A stretch of DNA of 64,000 nucleotides. Source: Chryseobacterium sp. PMSZPI (lineage in GTDB: Bacteria > Bacteroidota > Bacteroidia > Flavobacteriales > Weeksellaceae). The notes under the pieces were generated by a model. That model saw nothing but the letters and a program-made list of their open reading frames with translations. It did not search any database and was not told the origin of the DNA. The position numbers and the translations under genes were made by a program. Shown piece after piece: positions 17,382-26,553 of this stretch. How positions within the stretch are numbered: the stretch's first letter is position 1; the number at the start of each line of letters is the position of its first letter. Location: assembly GCF_002835665.1 (NCBI RefSeq), contig NZ_PIZV01000024.1:45773-109772 (forward strand), read 5' to 3'.

Positions 17382-17792
17382 ATGAAGAAGTTTTTATTGG
17401 CATTTTTTGGATTCATTTTTTTAAATTTTTCAGCTCAGGAGAAGAAAGGTTTTCAGCTTTCAAGTCACATTCTGGATATTTCGCAGGGACAGCCTGCCGG
17501 AAATGTAGTTATAGAACTGGAGAAATTTAATGAAACAACCCAACAATGGATTTCTATAGGTAAAAAACAAACTGATAATAATGGCAGGGTTTCAGACTTT
17601 TTACCATATCAAAAGACCAATAACAACGGAAAATACAAGCTTGTATTCTTCATAGAAGATTATTACAAACATAAAAATATAGAAAGCTTCTATCCGTCTA
17701 TTGAAGTAATATTCCAGATTAAGGATAATGAACATTATCATGTTCCTATTACTTTATCTCCTTATGGATATTCAACATACAGAGGAAGTTAA
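17382..17792 (+). CDS. Secreted 5-hydroxyisourate hydrolase-like (transthyretin-like) protein
   Basis: A signal peptide (MKKFLLAFFGFIFLNFSAQ) is followed by a transthyretin-like domain of about 115 residues. HIU-hydrolase signatures are SSHILDISQGQPAGNV, the Arg in NNGRVSDF, the His in YHVPITLSP and the diagnostic C-terminal YGYSTYRGS. HIU hydrolase opens 5-hydroxyisourate in urate breakdown, normally in the cytoplasm. Here the protein should be periplasmic and no other urate genes are nearby; it sits inside the suf operon between sufB and sufC. The catalytic residues look intact, but the in vivo substrate is open. Confidence 0.85.
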   Translation: MKKFLLAFFGFIFLNFSAQEKKGFQLSSHILDISQGQPAGNVVIELEKFNETTQQWISIGKKQTDNNGRVSDFLPYQKTNNNGKYKLVFFIEDYYKHKNIESFYPSIEVIFQIKDNEHYHVPITLSPYGYSTYRGS

Positions 17793-17822
17793 TACAATTA
17801 TAAAAAGAAAAAGTTAGCAAGA

Positions 17823-18566
17823 ATGTTACAAATTAAAGACCTTCACGCCAAAATTGAAGACGGCGCAGAAATATTAAAAGGTATTAATCTTGAAATAAAG
17901 CCGGGCGAAGTTCACGCGATCATGGGGCCGAACGGAGCCGGTAAATCCACGCTTTCTTCTGTAATCGCAGGAAAAGAAGATTACGAAGTGACTGGTGGAG
18001 AGATTCTTTTCGAAGGAGAAGACATCATTGAGGACGCTCCTGAAGATAGAGCTCATAAAGGGATCTTCCTTTCTTTCCAGTATCCAGTGGAAATTCCGGG
18101 AGTTTCTGTAACGAACTTCATCAAAGCTGCTTTAAACGAAACCAGAAAAGCAAACGGATTGGAAGAAATGCCCGCAAAAGAAATGCTTGCATTAATCCGT
18201 GAAAAATCTGAAAAATTAGGAATTAAAAAAGATTTCCTTTCAAGATCACTAAATGAAGGATTCTCCGGAGGTGAAAAGAAAAGAAATGAGATTTTCCAGA
18301 TGATGATGCTTAACCCTAAATTGGCTATTCTTGATGAAACGGATTCCGGATTAGATATCGATGCATTAAGAATCGTAGCAGACGGGGTAAATTACTTTAA
18401 AAATGAAGGAAATGCAGTTCTTTTGATTACTCACTATCAAAGGTTGCTTAACTATATTCAACCGGACTTTGTTCACGTTTTAGCTAACGGAAAAATCATC
18501 AAAACAGGTGATAAATCTTTAGCATTAGAACTTGAAGAAAAAGGATACGACTGGCTTTTAAATTAA
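17823..18566 (+). CDS. sufC: Fe-S cluster assembly ATPase SufC
   Basis: A 247-residue ABC ATPase with Walker [11 protein letters not shown] (about 36-45), a Q-loop in [11 protein letters not shown], the SufC form of the signature ([16 protein letters not shown]), Walker [16 protein letters not shown] and the switch His in LITHYQRLL. These are specific for SufC, which drives conformational change of SufBD. Part of the suf operon; sufD follows after about 100 bases. Confidence 0.96.
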   Translation: MLQIKDLHAKIEDGAEILKGINLEIKPGEVHAIMGPNGAGKSTLSSVIAGKEDYEVTGGEILFEGEDIIEDAPEDRAHKGIFLSFQYPVEIPGVSVTNFIKAALNETRKANGLEEMPAKEMLALIREKSEKLGIKKDFLSRSLNEGFSGGEKKRNEIFQMMMLNPKLAILDETDSGLDIDALRIVADGVNYFKNEGNAVLLITHYQRLLNYIQPDFVHVLANGKIIKTGDKSLALELEEKGYDWLLN

Positions 18567-18670
18567 TTGAAAGATTAAAAGCATTTAAAAAATTAAAAAA
18601 TCAAACGCAATCTTTGTCATTCCGTAGAATCTACCGGTTCTTAATAAATGGCAGAATAAACGTTCAGAAA

Positions 18671-19978
18671 ATGAGTCTAAACGAACAAATTTTAAATAAT
18701 CATAACGAATTTCTAAGCACGCTTCGTCATCGTTTTTTAGATGAAGAGAGAGCTCAGGCTTTAGGAAAGTTTGCAGAAGCTGGTTTTCCGACAAAAAAAG
18801 ACGAAGAATATAAATATACCAATCTAAAGGAGATCACGGAAAAGAACTATAATTTTTTCCCGAAAGAGAACCACAATATCACTAAGGAGCAATTTGATGA
18901 ACTGCATCTTGGTGAAGAACATTTTGATTGGATCGTTTTTGTAAACGGTAAACTTCACAAAGAACTTTCAAAAGTTTCTATTGAAAATGTAGAGTTCCTT
19001 TCATTCAATTACGCATTGAATGATGATAAACATAAAGAGGTATTTGAAAAATATTTCAATACAATTGCTTCACAAGACTTAGCTTTCACAAACTTAAATC
19101 TTGCATACTGCAAATACGGATTTTTCTTGAAAGTTCCTAAAAATGTAGTCATTGAAAAGCCAATTCATGTTTTCTACATTTCTCAGAATCAGGAAGAGAA
19201 TACCTTCTATAATACAAGAAACCTATTGATCGTAGAAGAAGGAGCAAAAGTAGAAGTTATTGAAAGCCACCACAATTTTGATAGTACTTATGTCCTAACA
19301 AATTCTGTGACGGAAATCTTTACTTCTCCAAACGCAAAAGCAGACTGGCATAAGCTTCAGAACGATAACAATACTTCTTATCTTGTTGATCATACTTTTG
19401 CAAAACAGGAGAAAGACAGCTTAACAACAGTTAATACATTCTCTTTTGGAGGTAAATTGGTAAGAAATAACCTGGATTTTATTCATAATGGATCAAATAT
19501 CAATTCATTCATGAATGGAATCACAATCATCGGAAAAGATCAACTGGTAGACCACCATACTGCGGTTCATCATAATTTCCCGAATTGTGAAAGCTATCAG
19601 AATTATAAAGGTATTTTTGATGGCAATGCACACGGGGTTTTCAACGGAAAAGTTTTTGTTGATAAAGTTGCTCAAAAGACTAATGCTTACCAGCAAAACA
19701 ATAATGTCTTACTAAGTGAAGGAGCAAGCATTGACACTAAACCTCAATTGGAAATCTTCGCAGATGATGTAAAATGTTCCCATGGATGTACAGTAGGTCA
19801 GCTGAATGAAGATGCATTATTCTATTTAAGAGCAAGAGGAATTTCTAAAAAAGAAGCTCAGGCATTGCTTTTATATGCATTTGCAAATGATGCCATGCAG
19901 AATATTGACATTGAACCGCTTAAAGAAAAGATTTCAAAACTTTTGGCAGAGAAATTAGAAGTAGATATAGAATTCTAA
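18671..19978 (+). CDS. sufD: Fe-S cluster assembly protein SufD
   Basis: A 435-residue SufD homologous to SufB in its beta-helix. Landmarks are TKKDEEYKYTNLKEI near the N-terminus, DHHTAVHHNFPNCESYQNYK and DDVKCSHGCTVGQLNEDALF with the conserved His/Cys, and RARGISKKEAQALLLYAFA at the C-terminus. The frame can be extended to a TTG at 18614, but that segment contains a GTCATTCCGTAGAATCT intergenic-repeat-like string, so I use the ATG at 18671. It ends the operon; no sufS or sufE follows before the terminator. Confidence 0.95.
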   Translation: MSLNEQILNNHNEFLSTLRHRFLDEERAQALGKFAEAGFPTKKDEEYKYTNLKEITEKNYNFFPKENHNITKEQFDELHLGEEHFDWIVFVNGKLHKELSKVSIENVEFLSFNYALNDDKHKEVFEKYFNTIASQDLAFTNLNLAYCKYGFFLKVPKNVVIEKPIHVFYISQNQEENTFYNTRNLLIVEEGAKVEVIESHHNFDSTYVLTNSVTEIFTSPNAKADWHKLQNDNNTSYLVDHTFAKQEKDSLTTVNTFSFGGKLVRNNLDFIHNGSNINSFMNGITIIGKDQLVDHHTAVHHNFPNCESYQNYKGIFDGNAHGVFNGKVFVDKVAQKTNAYQQNNNVLLSEGASIDTKPQLEIFADDVKCSHGCTVGQLNEDALFYLRARGISKKEAQALLLYAFANDAMQNIDIEPLKEKISKLLAEKLEVDIEF

Positions 19979-19997
19979 TCATTATATATTTGATAAT

Positions 19998-20033
19998 AAA
20001 AAGCACTTCAAAAATTTTTGAAGTGCTTTTTAT
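19998..20033 (+). terminator. Terminator of the suf operon
   Basis: A 17-base perfect palindromic arm (AAAAAGCACTTCAAAAA and its complement) without unpaired loop bases, T-rich on both sides. It lies between sufD and the convergent DUF3078 gene and can act in both directions. Confidence 0.9.
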
Positions 20034-20050
20034 TTTGAATTGTGTTTATA

Positions 20051-20974
20051 TTATTTCTTCAGCCAGTCTTGGTTATTCTTATTCTTTGAACGTTTCACAC
20101 CATTATCTATATTATAGGCAAAACCTACTCCTAATGTTTGTTTCAACTGAGTTTTCCAGATTTGATTATGATCATACAATAGGTCTAAAGTGATATTGGA
20201 TGAGATATATTTATTAATCTTCATATTTAAGACAGCTCCATAAGCAAGAACCAATCTGTCCGGATGATCCAGGTAATTTGAAAATACAGAAGCTGTATTT
20301 GTCAAATTGATATTCTCCATAATTTTGATCTTATACATAGCTGTTCCCAGGAAACCGAATTGAAAAAGAGAAGAATCCCCGTCATTTTTAAGGCCATAGG
20401 TCCCTGCTTTTTGAAGATCTTTATCCAGTACAAAAGTCCATCTTGCGTTGGCAGGGCGTAAAGTCACTGTAAGATTATCGTTAGGACGATACGTAACACC
20501 GACACCTAAGTTCAGATACCCTGGTGCAAAAAAGTTGGAAATCTTCTTGGCGTCCGGATTATTGCCATCCTCATATCCCGGTGCAAATTGCGTCTGAAGA
20601 CTTGCTCCCGCCGAATAATACCAATGTTTTGCAAATTCTCTACCATAGTTCGTAGAAAGATTAATAACGTCCTGTGTTTTTCTTACTCCCGTCCCTTGAG
20701 TATTATTTTGTCCGTATCCCAGGATAATAATATTTTCCCAAAGATCTTTACCTTTTTCATAAGTAAGATTGTAATTAACTCCGGCAAGCCATCCCACATT
20801 GTTGGCTCCTCCTCCTACCCAATTTGAAAAGGCAGCTTGGTTAAGCATTAATGTATTTTGCCCCTGAATAGACCAGGCTTTTACAGTGTCCTTTACAGGA
20901 GCTTCGGTTTTAGTTTCTTGGGCACTGACAACCACTCCCAAAGAAATGGAAGCGAGTAATAAAAGTTTTTTCAT
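20051..20974 (-). CDS. DUF3078 outer-membrane-like protein
   Basis: Signal peptide MKKLLLLASISLGVVVSAQ, then alternating beta-strand segments with LNQAAFSNWVGGGANNVGWL, typical of DUF3078 proteins of Bacteroidota, which look like small outer-membrane beta-barrels. Function is unknown. The longer frame opening at a TTG (21025) is rejected because that TTG is part of the promoter. A close paralogue lies 400 bases upstream on the same strand. Confidence 0.85.
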   Translation of the reverse strand: MKKLLLLASISLGVVVSAQETKTEAPVKDTVKAWSIQGQNTLMLNQAAFSNWVGGGANNVGWLAGVNYNLTYEKGKDLWENIIILGYGQNNTQGTGVRKTQDVINLSTNYGREFAKHWYYSAGASLQTQFAPGYEDGNNPDAKKISNFFAPGYLNLGVGVTYRPNDNLTVTLRPANARWTFVLDKDLQKAGTYGLKNDGDSSLFQFGFLGTAMYKIKIMENINLTNTASVFSNYLDHPDRLVLAYGAVLNMKINKYISSNITLDLLYDHNQIWKTQLKQTLGVGFAYNIDNGVKRSKNKNNQDWLKK

Positions 20975-20992
20975 AATTAACGATTTTCCCTG

Positions 20993-21025
20993 CAAATGTA
21001 TAAATAATAATTTACGCCACGTCAA
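20993..21025 (-). promoter_or_regulatory. Promoter of the DUF3078 gene
   Basis: On the minus strand TTG (21025-21023), a 22-base spacer and TACATTTG (21000-20993) match the Bacteroidota consensus, 18 bases before the ATG. Confidence 0.6.
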
Positions 21026-21171
21026 AATTCACTTTGAAATGAATTTATCACCCTCTAAAATTATAAACTCAACAGCCTAAGAATAAAATATTTAAACCCA
21101 ATAAAAAGGGTAAAAAAAGATCTCATCAAACTTAAAACAACTTAAAATACATCCAGCCTAGAAATAAAAAA

Positions 21172-21347
21172 GAGGCTGTCTCAAAGTGTCATTCTGAACA
21201 TAAACTGAAAGTTTACGAACGTAGTTCAGAAATGCAGTGAAGAATCTTATATAATTGATTGTAAAAGAGATTCTTCCTTCGTCAGAAATCGAAGATTCGA
21301 CGTAGTCAATGACAAAAGCCAAATTATTTGAATTTTGAGACAGCCTC
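21172..21347. repeat. Inverted-repeat element between the DUF3078 paralogues
   Basis: Terminal 14-base perfect inverted repeats GAGGCTGTCTCAAA (21172-21185) and TTTGAGACAGCCTC (21334-21347) enclose 148 bases. Inner arms GTGTCATTCTGAAC near 21187 and GTCAATGACA near 21305 also pair loosely. It has no coding capacity and looks like a MITE-like or palindromic intergenic element. It occupies half of the gap 21026-21376. Confidence 0.7.
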
Positions 21348-21376
21348 CTATATTGAAAATATTATTTGTATTTAAA

Positions 21377-22303
21377 TTATTTTTTTATCCACCATTGGCT
21401 ATCCTTACGATCAGAACGTTTTACCCCATTATCAAGTGTATAGGCAAATCCAATTCCCAGAGTCTGCTTCAACTGGGTCTTTTCAATCTGGTTATGATCA
21501 TAAAGTACATCTAAGGTTATATTGGATGAAATATATTTATTAACTTTTAAATTCAGAATCGCTCCATAGGCTAAAACTAATCTCTCCGGATGGTCCAGGT
21601 AATTGGAAAAGACAGACGCTGTATTTGTCAAATGAATATCTTCCATAATTTTCAGTTTATACATAGCTGTTCCCAAGAAACCGAACTGCAATAAAGAAGA
21701 ATCTCCATCGCTTTTCAAACCATAATTTCCTGCAATTTGAAGATCTTTATCCAGTACAAAAGTCCACCTGGCGTTGGTGGGTCTTAAAGTAACTGTTAAA
21801 TTATCATCAGGCCTGTACGTGATACCCATACCGACATTCAGATAACCCGGTGCCATAAAATTGGATATTTTTTTCGCCTCTGGATTATTACCATCTTCAT
21901 ACCCCGCTGAAAACTGGGATTGTAGCCCTGCACCAAGAGAAAAATACCAGCTCTTGGAAAACTTTCTACCATAGTTTGTGGAAAGATTAATCACATCCTG
22001 GGTTTTTCGTACCCCTAATCCTTTGGTATCATTCTGTCCGTATCCCAGGATAATAATATTTTCCCAAAGATCTTTGTCTTTTTCATAAGTCAGGTTATAA
22101 TTGGCGCCCACAAGCCAGCCAACGTTGTTAGCTCCACCACCAACCCAATTCGAAAAGGCAGCCTGATTGATCATTAAAGTGTTTTTTCCTAATACCGACC
22201 AGTATTTTACGGTATCTACCACTACGGAATCTTTTTTTAATTCTTCTTGTGCACTTGCATACATTCCGATAAAAAAGGAAAGAATCAATAAAAACTTCTT
22301 CAT
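21377..22303 (-). CDS. DUF3078 outer-membrane-like protein (paralogue)
   Basis: Signal peptide MKKFLLILSFFIGMYASAQ and the same barrel-like pattern as the neighbour, including INQAAFSNWVGGGANNVGWL and LTVTLRPTNARWTFVLDKDL. By eye the two mature proteins agree at most positions, so this is a tandem duplication. A TATTTTTG -7-like box (22332-22325, minus strand) precedes the gene, suggesting it is transcribed independently of its paralogue, from which it is separated by the inverted-repeat element. Confidence 0.85.
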   Translation of the reverse strand: MKKFLLILSFFIGMYASAQEELKKDSVVVDTVKYWSVLGKNTLMINQAAFSNWVGGGANNVGWLVGANYNLTYEKDKDLWENIIILGYGQNDTKGLGVRKTQDVINLSTNYGRKFSKSWYFSLGAGLQSQFSAGYEDGNNPEAKKISNFMAPGYLNVGMGITYRPDDNLTVTLRPTNARWTFVLDKDLQIAGNYGLKSDGDSSLLQFGFLGTAMYKLKIMEDIHLTNTASVFSNYLDHPERLVLAYGAILNLKVNKYISSNITLDVLYDHNQIEKTQLKQTLGIGFAYTLDNGVKRSDRKDSQWWIKK

Positions 22304-22550
22304 TACTCTAAATAATTTTCATTGCAAAAATATTAATATAATTTTTTTAAAAGGTAAATTCATACCACAAAGACTGTATTTTCGTCAAATTTTAATCTTA
22401 TAATGGAAACCTTTAATAAATTCAATGCCAAAATAATAGACTCAAAAGTTAAAATTGATACCTTTTGTCTTAAAATAAGGTCCTCAGAATAAATTCATCG
22501 CCAAATTTTCCGAAATTTATCCTTGGCTTTTGATTTGACGTTAAATCTTC

Positions 22551-23318
22551 ATGTTTAAAAATGTAATTTCCAAAAGAGCGATTATATATCCATTGCTGAT
22601 GCTTTCGGCAATGTGGTTCGGGTACTTTTTACAGACACAAGGTTTTTTTGGAAGTTGCTTTGGAGCGATTATTCCTTTATTGCCGGAAGGTTTACTGGGA
22701 GTTGTCACATCTCCTCTTTTACATGGAAATATTGATCATATTATCGGAAATTCAATTCCCATTGCGGCATTGATGTTTTTACTATATCAGTTTTATCCTT
22801 TAGTAGCCAATAAAGTTTTTATCATTGGCTGGCTGGCCACAGGACTTTTAGTCTGGCTCCTTCCTCCTATTGATATTCTTACAGGTGAATATATGTATAC
22901 TTGTACAATCGGAGCCAGTGGTGTAGTATATGTTCTTGCCTTTTTCCTGTTCTTCAGTGGAGTTTTCAAATGGAACACAAAATTACTTACCATTTCAATG
23001 CTGGTCGTCTTATATTATGGCAGTTTGGTTTGGGGAATGCTTCCTGAAGAATTATTCTATAACATGCAGGAGCCCAGCAAAATTTCATGGCAGGCTCACC
23101 TTTCCGGAGCTGTAGTGGGGAGTATCATTGCCTTTGCCTTTAAAAATGTGGGTGAAAAAAAGAAAAAATTCATTTGGGAATTCCCTAATTATTACAGTGA
23201 AAAGGATGATAAATTGTGGCAGGAATACAAGGAAAATCATCCTGAGGACTTCTTAGAACTACCTTATAAAAAAAGAGATGATATTTGGGATCATTTGGAT
23301 GAATTAAGAAAGAGATAA
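22551..23318 (+). CDS. Rhomboid family intramembrane serine protease
   Basis: About six membrane helices lie in residues 10-200, with HGNIDHIIGNSIP in loop 1-helix 2, the catalytic Ser123 in GASGVVY and the catalytic His183 in QAHLSGAVVGS. These form the Ser-His dyad of rhomboids, which cut membrane proteins within the bilayer. A charged cytoplasmic tail of about 50 residues follows the last helix. Substrate is unknown. dprA starts 33 bases downstream. Confidence 0.92.
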   Translation: MFKNVISKRAIIYPLLMLSAMWFGYFLQTQGFFGSCFGAIIPLLPEGLLGVVTSPLLHGNIDHIIGNSIPIAALMFLLYQFYPLVANKVFIIGWLATGLLVWLLPPIDILTGEYMYTCTIGASGVVYVLAFFLFFSGVFKWNTKLLTISMLVVLYYGSLVWGMLPEELFYNMQEPSKISWQAHLSGAVVGSIIAFAFKNVGEKKKKFIWEFPNYYSEKDDKLWQEYKENHPEDFLELPYKKRDDIWDHLDELRKR

Positions 23319-23351
23319 AACTTATTTCACTACATTTGAAAAAAAACACAC

Positions 23352-24461
23352 ATGATTTCTGAAGAATACTTTTATGCAATCGCTCTCCGCGAATGTACTC
23401 AGATTGGTGATATCAACTTTAATAAGCTTGTCCGGACTTTTGGAAATGCTCGTGAAGCTTGGAACAAAGCCAAGAAAGAACATAAAAAAATTGATGGGCT
23501 TGGCCTGAAAACAGTTTCTGACATTGGAAATAAAGACCATCTGAAATTTGCAGAAAAGGAGTTGAAATTTTGTGAAAACAACGATATCCAAATCAGGTTA
23601 AAACATCTGGGTGAAATACCTTCCCTTCTTAATGAGTGTAATGATTCTCCGGCAATACTTTATCAAAAAGGAAATTTTGATGATTCCTTATCCAAAGTAA
23701 GTATTGTAGGAACACGCAATATGACGAGCTACGGACAACAATTTATTGAAGGTTTCTTTGAAGCCACCCAATCATCTCCATACGTTTCTATAAGTGGACT
23801 GGCATTAGGTGTTGATAAAGAAGTTCATGAGCAGTCAATTCGCTATCAAAAACCTACAGTAGCTATTCTTGCACACGGATTCCAATTTTTATATCCTGCC
23901 AGAAACAGAAAATTATCTGATAAAATTCTTCAGGAAGGAGGAGCATTAATTACTGAATTTTGTTCTTCACGAAAACCTGATCGGGAAAATTTCATTCAGA
24001 GGAATAGAATTGTTGCTGGAATATCGCCTTCAACAATTGTAGTAGAAACCGGATTTGGAGGCGGATCCGTAAGTACTGTAACATTTGCCAACGACTACAA
24101 CCGGGATGTTTTTGCTCTTCCGGGAAAAATTACAGATGTATATAGCCAAGGCTGTAATCAATTGATTTTCCATAATAAAGCAACCGCTATTTCTACCATC
24201 AAAGATCTTGTTAATCTTCTTGGATTAAACAGCCCGCGTGAGAAAATTGAAGAGCTTTTTCCTTATAGCGAAACAGAAATACAATTAACTGATAATCAAC
24301 AAATAATATTTCAACATATTAAAGATAACCCACAAATATCTTTAGACGATTTGTCACACGAAATTGCAATTTCTTCTCACAAAATTTTACCAATAATTTT
24401 AGAATTAGAGCTTTTGGGGAAAGTAAAATCATTTTCCGGGAGACAATTTATCACAATTTAA
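23352..24461 (+). CDS. dprA: DNA-processing protein DprA
   Basis: A 369-residue protein: N-terminal helix-hairpin-helix-like region (1-80), Rossmann-like DprA core with VSIVGTRNMTSYGQQ, ISGLALGVDKEVHEQS, RNRIVAGISPSTIVVE and ALPGKITDVYSQGCNQLI, then a C-terminal winged-helix (about 300-369). DprA loads RecA on incoming single-stranded DNA in natural transformation. The window also encodes ComM at 48-49.7 kb. Cotranscribed with the rhomboid gene by spacing. Confidence 0.94.
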   Translation: MISEEYFYAIALRECTQIGDINFNKLVRTFGNAREAWNKAKKEHKKIDGLGLKTVSDIGNKDHLKFAEKELKFCENNDIQIRLKHLGEIPSLLNECNDSPAILYQKGNFDDSLSKVSIVGTRNMTSYGQQFIEGFFEATQSSPYVSISGLALGVDKEVHEQSIRYQKPTVAILAHGFQFLYPARNRKLSDKILQEGGALITEFCSSRKPDRENFIQRNRIVAGISPSTIVVETGFGGGSVSTVTFANDYNRDVFALPGKITDVYSQGCNQLIFHNKATAISTIKDLVNLLGLNSPREKIEELFPYSETEIQLTDNQQIIFQHIKDNPQISLDDLSHEIAISSHKILPIILELELLGKVKSFSGRQFITI

Positions 24462-24595
24462 GAATTAACGTTTTCTTAATATTACATTATTTCACACATA
24501 ACATTTCATTTTTAATAAAATTTAAACATAAATTATCGATTTAATAATATTTCGAAACATTATTATTTAATTTTTAGCAATCTTAAAATAGAGTG

Positions 24596-24625
24596 TTGTG
24601 AATCTTGAAAAAAAAATTAAATTTG
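24596..24625 (+). promoter_or_regulatory. Promoter of gdhA
   Basis: TTG (24596-24598), a 19-base spacer and TAAATTTG (24618-24625) match the flavobacterial consensus; the gdhA ATG is 27 bases further. Confidence 0.75.
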
Positions 24626-24651
24626 TTGGCAATAATATTCAACCTTAATAT

Positions 24652-26010
24652 ATGGAACAATATAATATTGACCAGAAAATCCAAGAGTTTATTGCAAAAA
24701 TTGAAGCAAAAAATCCTAACGAACCGGAATTCTTACAGGCTGTAAAAGAAGTTGCCGTAACAGTAATTCCATTCATTGCTACGAGAAAAGAATATAACGG
24801 AATGAAGCTGCTTGAAAGAATGGCTGAAGCTGAAAGAATTATTATTTTCAGAGTTCCATGGGTTGACGATAAAGGAGAAATTCAGGTTAACAGAGGTTTC
24901 AGAATCCAAATGAACTCTGCTATTGGTCCATACAAAGGAGGAATCCGTTTCCATCCTACTGTAAACTTATCAGTTCTTAAGTTCTTAGCTTTCGAACAAG
25001 TGTTTAAAAACTCTTTAACTACTCTTCCTATGGGTGGTGGTAAAGGAGGTTCAGATTTCGATCCGCAAGGTAAATCTGATATGGAAGTAATGCGTTTCTG
25101 CCAGGCTTTCATGACAGAATTATGTAAGCACATCGGTCCTGAAACAGACGTACCTGCAGGAGATATCGGTGTAGGAGCTAGAGAAATTGGTTACCTATTT
25201 GGACAATACAAGAAAATCAGAAACGAATTTACCGGAGTTCTTACAGGAAAAGGTCTTGCTTACGGAGGTTCATTGATCCGTCCTGAAGCTACAGGATACG
25301 GTGTAGTATACTTCGCTGAGCAGATGCTTAAAACTATCGGACAGAATTTCCAGGGAAAAACAGTAACTGTATCAGGTTTCGGAAACGTAGCTTGGGGAGT
25401 TATCAAAAAAGCAACTGAGCTTGGAGCAAAAGTGGTAACGCTTTCTGGTCCTGACGGATACGTTTATGACAAAGATGGTATCAGCGGAGAAAAAATTGAC
25501 TATTTGCTAGAACTTAGAGCTTCTGGAAACAACAGAGCTGAAGACTATGTTAAAAAATATCCATCTGCCGAATTCCACGCCGGAAAACGTCCTTGGGAAG
25601 TGAAGTGTGATGTAGCATTCCCTTCTGCAACTCAAAACGAATTAGATTTAGACGATGCAAGAAAGCTAGTTGAAAATGGATGTCTTTGTGTAACTGAAGC
25701 TGCTAACATGCCTTCTACATTAGACGCTATCAATTATTTCTTAGACAATAAAGTATTATTCTCTCCTGGTAAAGCTTCCAACGCTGGAGGTGTTGCAACG
25801 TCAGGATTAGAAATGACTCAGAACTCTATCCGTCTTAACTGGACTTCTGAAGAAGTTGACGCAAGATTAAAGGAAATCATGATCGGTATCCACAAAGCTT
25901 GTAGAGACTACGGAAAAGACGAAGATGGTTATGTAAACTACGTAAAAGGTGCAAATATTGCAGGCTTCGTAAAAGTAGCAGAAGCAATGTTGGCTCAAGG
26001 AGTTGTGTAA
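24652..26010 (+). CDS. gdhA: Glutamate dehydrogenase
   Basis: A 452-residue enzyme interconverting glutamate and 2-oxoglutarate plus ammonia. Conserved segments are GPYKGGIRFHPTVNLSVLKF, the catalytic Lys in LPMGGGKGGSDFDPQGKSD, VPAGDIGVGAREIGYLFGQY and the nucleotide-binding VTVSGFGNVAWG. The short hexameric type and the overall sequence resemble NADP-dependent enzymes, but the cofactor preference is inferred. It has its own promoter and terminator. Confidence 0.95.
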   Translation: MEQYNIDQKIQEFIAKIEAKNPNEPEFLQAVKEVAVTVIPFIATRKEYNGMKLLERMAEAERIIIFRVPWVDDKGEIQVNRGFRIQMNSAIGPYKGGIRFHPTVNLSVLKFLAFEQVFKNSLTTLPMGGGKGGSDFDPQGKSDMEVMRFCQAFMTELCKHIGPETDVPAGDIGVGAREIGYLFGQYKKIRNEFTGVLTGKGLAYGGSLIRPEATGYGVVYFAEQMLKTIGQNFQGKTVTVSGFGNVAWGVIKKATELGAKVVTLSGPDGYVYDKDGISGEKIDYLLELRASGNNRAEDYVKKYPSAEFHAGKRPWEVKCDVAFPSATQNELDLDDARKLVENGCLCVTEAANMPSTLDAINYFLDNKVLFSPGKASNAGGVATSGLEMTQNSIRLNWTSEEVDARLKEIMIGIHKACRDYGKDEDGYVNYVKGANIAGFVKVAEAMLAQGVV

Positions 26011-26020
26011 CATAAAAGAC

Positions 26021-26050
26021 AAAGGTTGGGAAAAACTCCCGACCTTTTTT
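26021..26050 (+). terminator. Terminator of gdhA
   Basis: Stem AAAGGTtGGGA / TCCCgACCTTT with a five-base loop and a T-run, starting 11 bases after the gdhA stop. Confidence 0.85.
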
Positions 26051-26100
26051 GATATAGCCTGTTCCCGGGATAATGGGAAAAAAGTAAAAAGTGAAAGGAG

Positions 26101-26130
26101 AAAGTGCTGCTACATGCAGCACTTTTTTTA
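26101..26130 (+). terminator. Second terminator or attenuator before the DUF1801 gene
   Basis: A ten-base perfect stem (AAAGTGCTGC / GCAGCACTTT), five-base loop and T-run end 11-16 bases before the ATG at 26141. It backs up the gdhA terminator or could limit read-through into the next gene. Confidence 0.75.
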
Positions 26131-26140
26131 TTTTTATATT

Positions 26141-26509
26141 ATGAAAAATACCTTCAAAAATATTGATGATTATATCCTTTTATTCCCTGCCAATATTCAG
26201 GAAAAGCTTCTTGAGCTGAGAAAGGCAATCCATGCCCAAGTTCCCGATCTTGAAGAATATATTGGGTATCAGATGCCTGCTTTTAAATACAGAGGAAAGC
26301 CTTTGGTGTATTTTGCGGGATATAAAAAGCATATTGGATTTTATCCGGGAGCTGATGGCATTAAAAATTTTGAGAAAGACTTTGAGAAAAGTGATTACAA
26401 ATTCTCTAAAGGAGCTGTGCAATTTCCTATTACAGAAGATCTTCCTTTAAAACTGATCAGAAAAATTGTACAATTCAAAGTGGAGAAAATCGAACAAAAA
26501 AAATCCTGA
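26141..26509 (+). CDS. DUF1801 (YdhG-like) family protein
   Basis: A 122-residue cytoplasmic protein with IDDYILLFPANIQEKLLELR, YQMPAFKYRGKPLVYFAGYK and HIGFYPG, the pattern of the DUF1801/YdhG fold whose function is unknown. A much longer frame opens at 26003 but would run through two terminators, so the ATG at 26141 is used. The gene stands alone. Confidence 0.85.
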   Translation: MKNTFKNIDDYILLFPANIQEKLLELRKAIHAQVPDLEEYIGYQMPAFKYRGKPLVYFAGYKKHIGFYPGADGIKNFEKDFEKSDYKFSKGAVQFPITEDLPLKLIRKIVQFKVEKIEQKKS

Positions 26510-26528
26510 AATACGTGATTTCAGGATT
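26502..26528 (-). terminator. Terminator for the minus-strand Thr/Gln-rich gene
   Basis: Stem AATCCTGAAAT / ATTTCAGGATT with a five-base loop; on the minus strand it is followed by eight T. It overlaps the end of the DUF1801 gene. Confidence 0.75.
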
Positions 26529-26553
26529 CCGACTAGTGTTTACTAAAGTACTA

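Noticed and set aside
18614..18670. TTG extension of sufD
   Set aside because: The segment contains an intergenic-repeat-like string and adds residues not expected at the SufD N-terminus.
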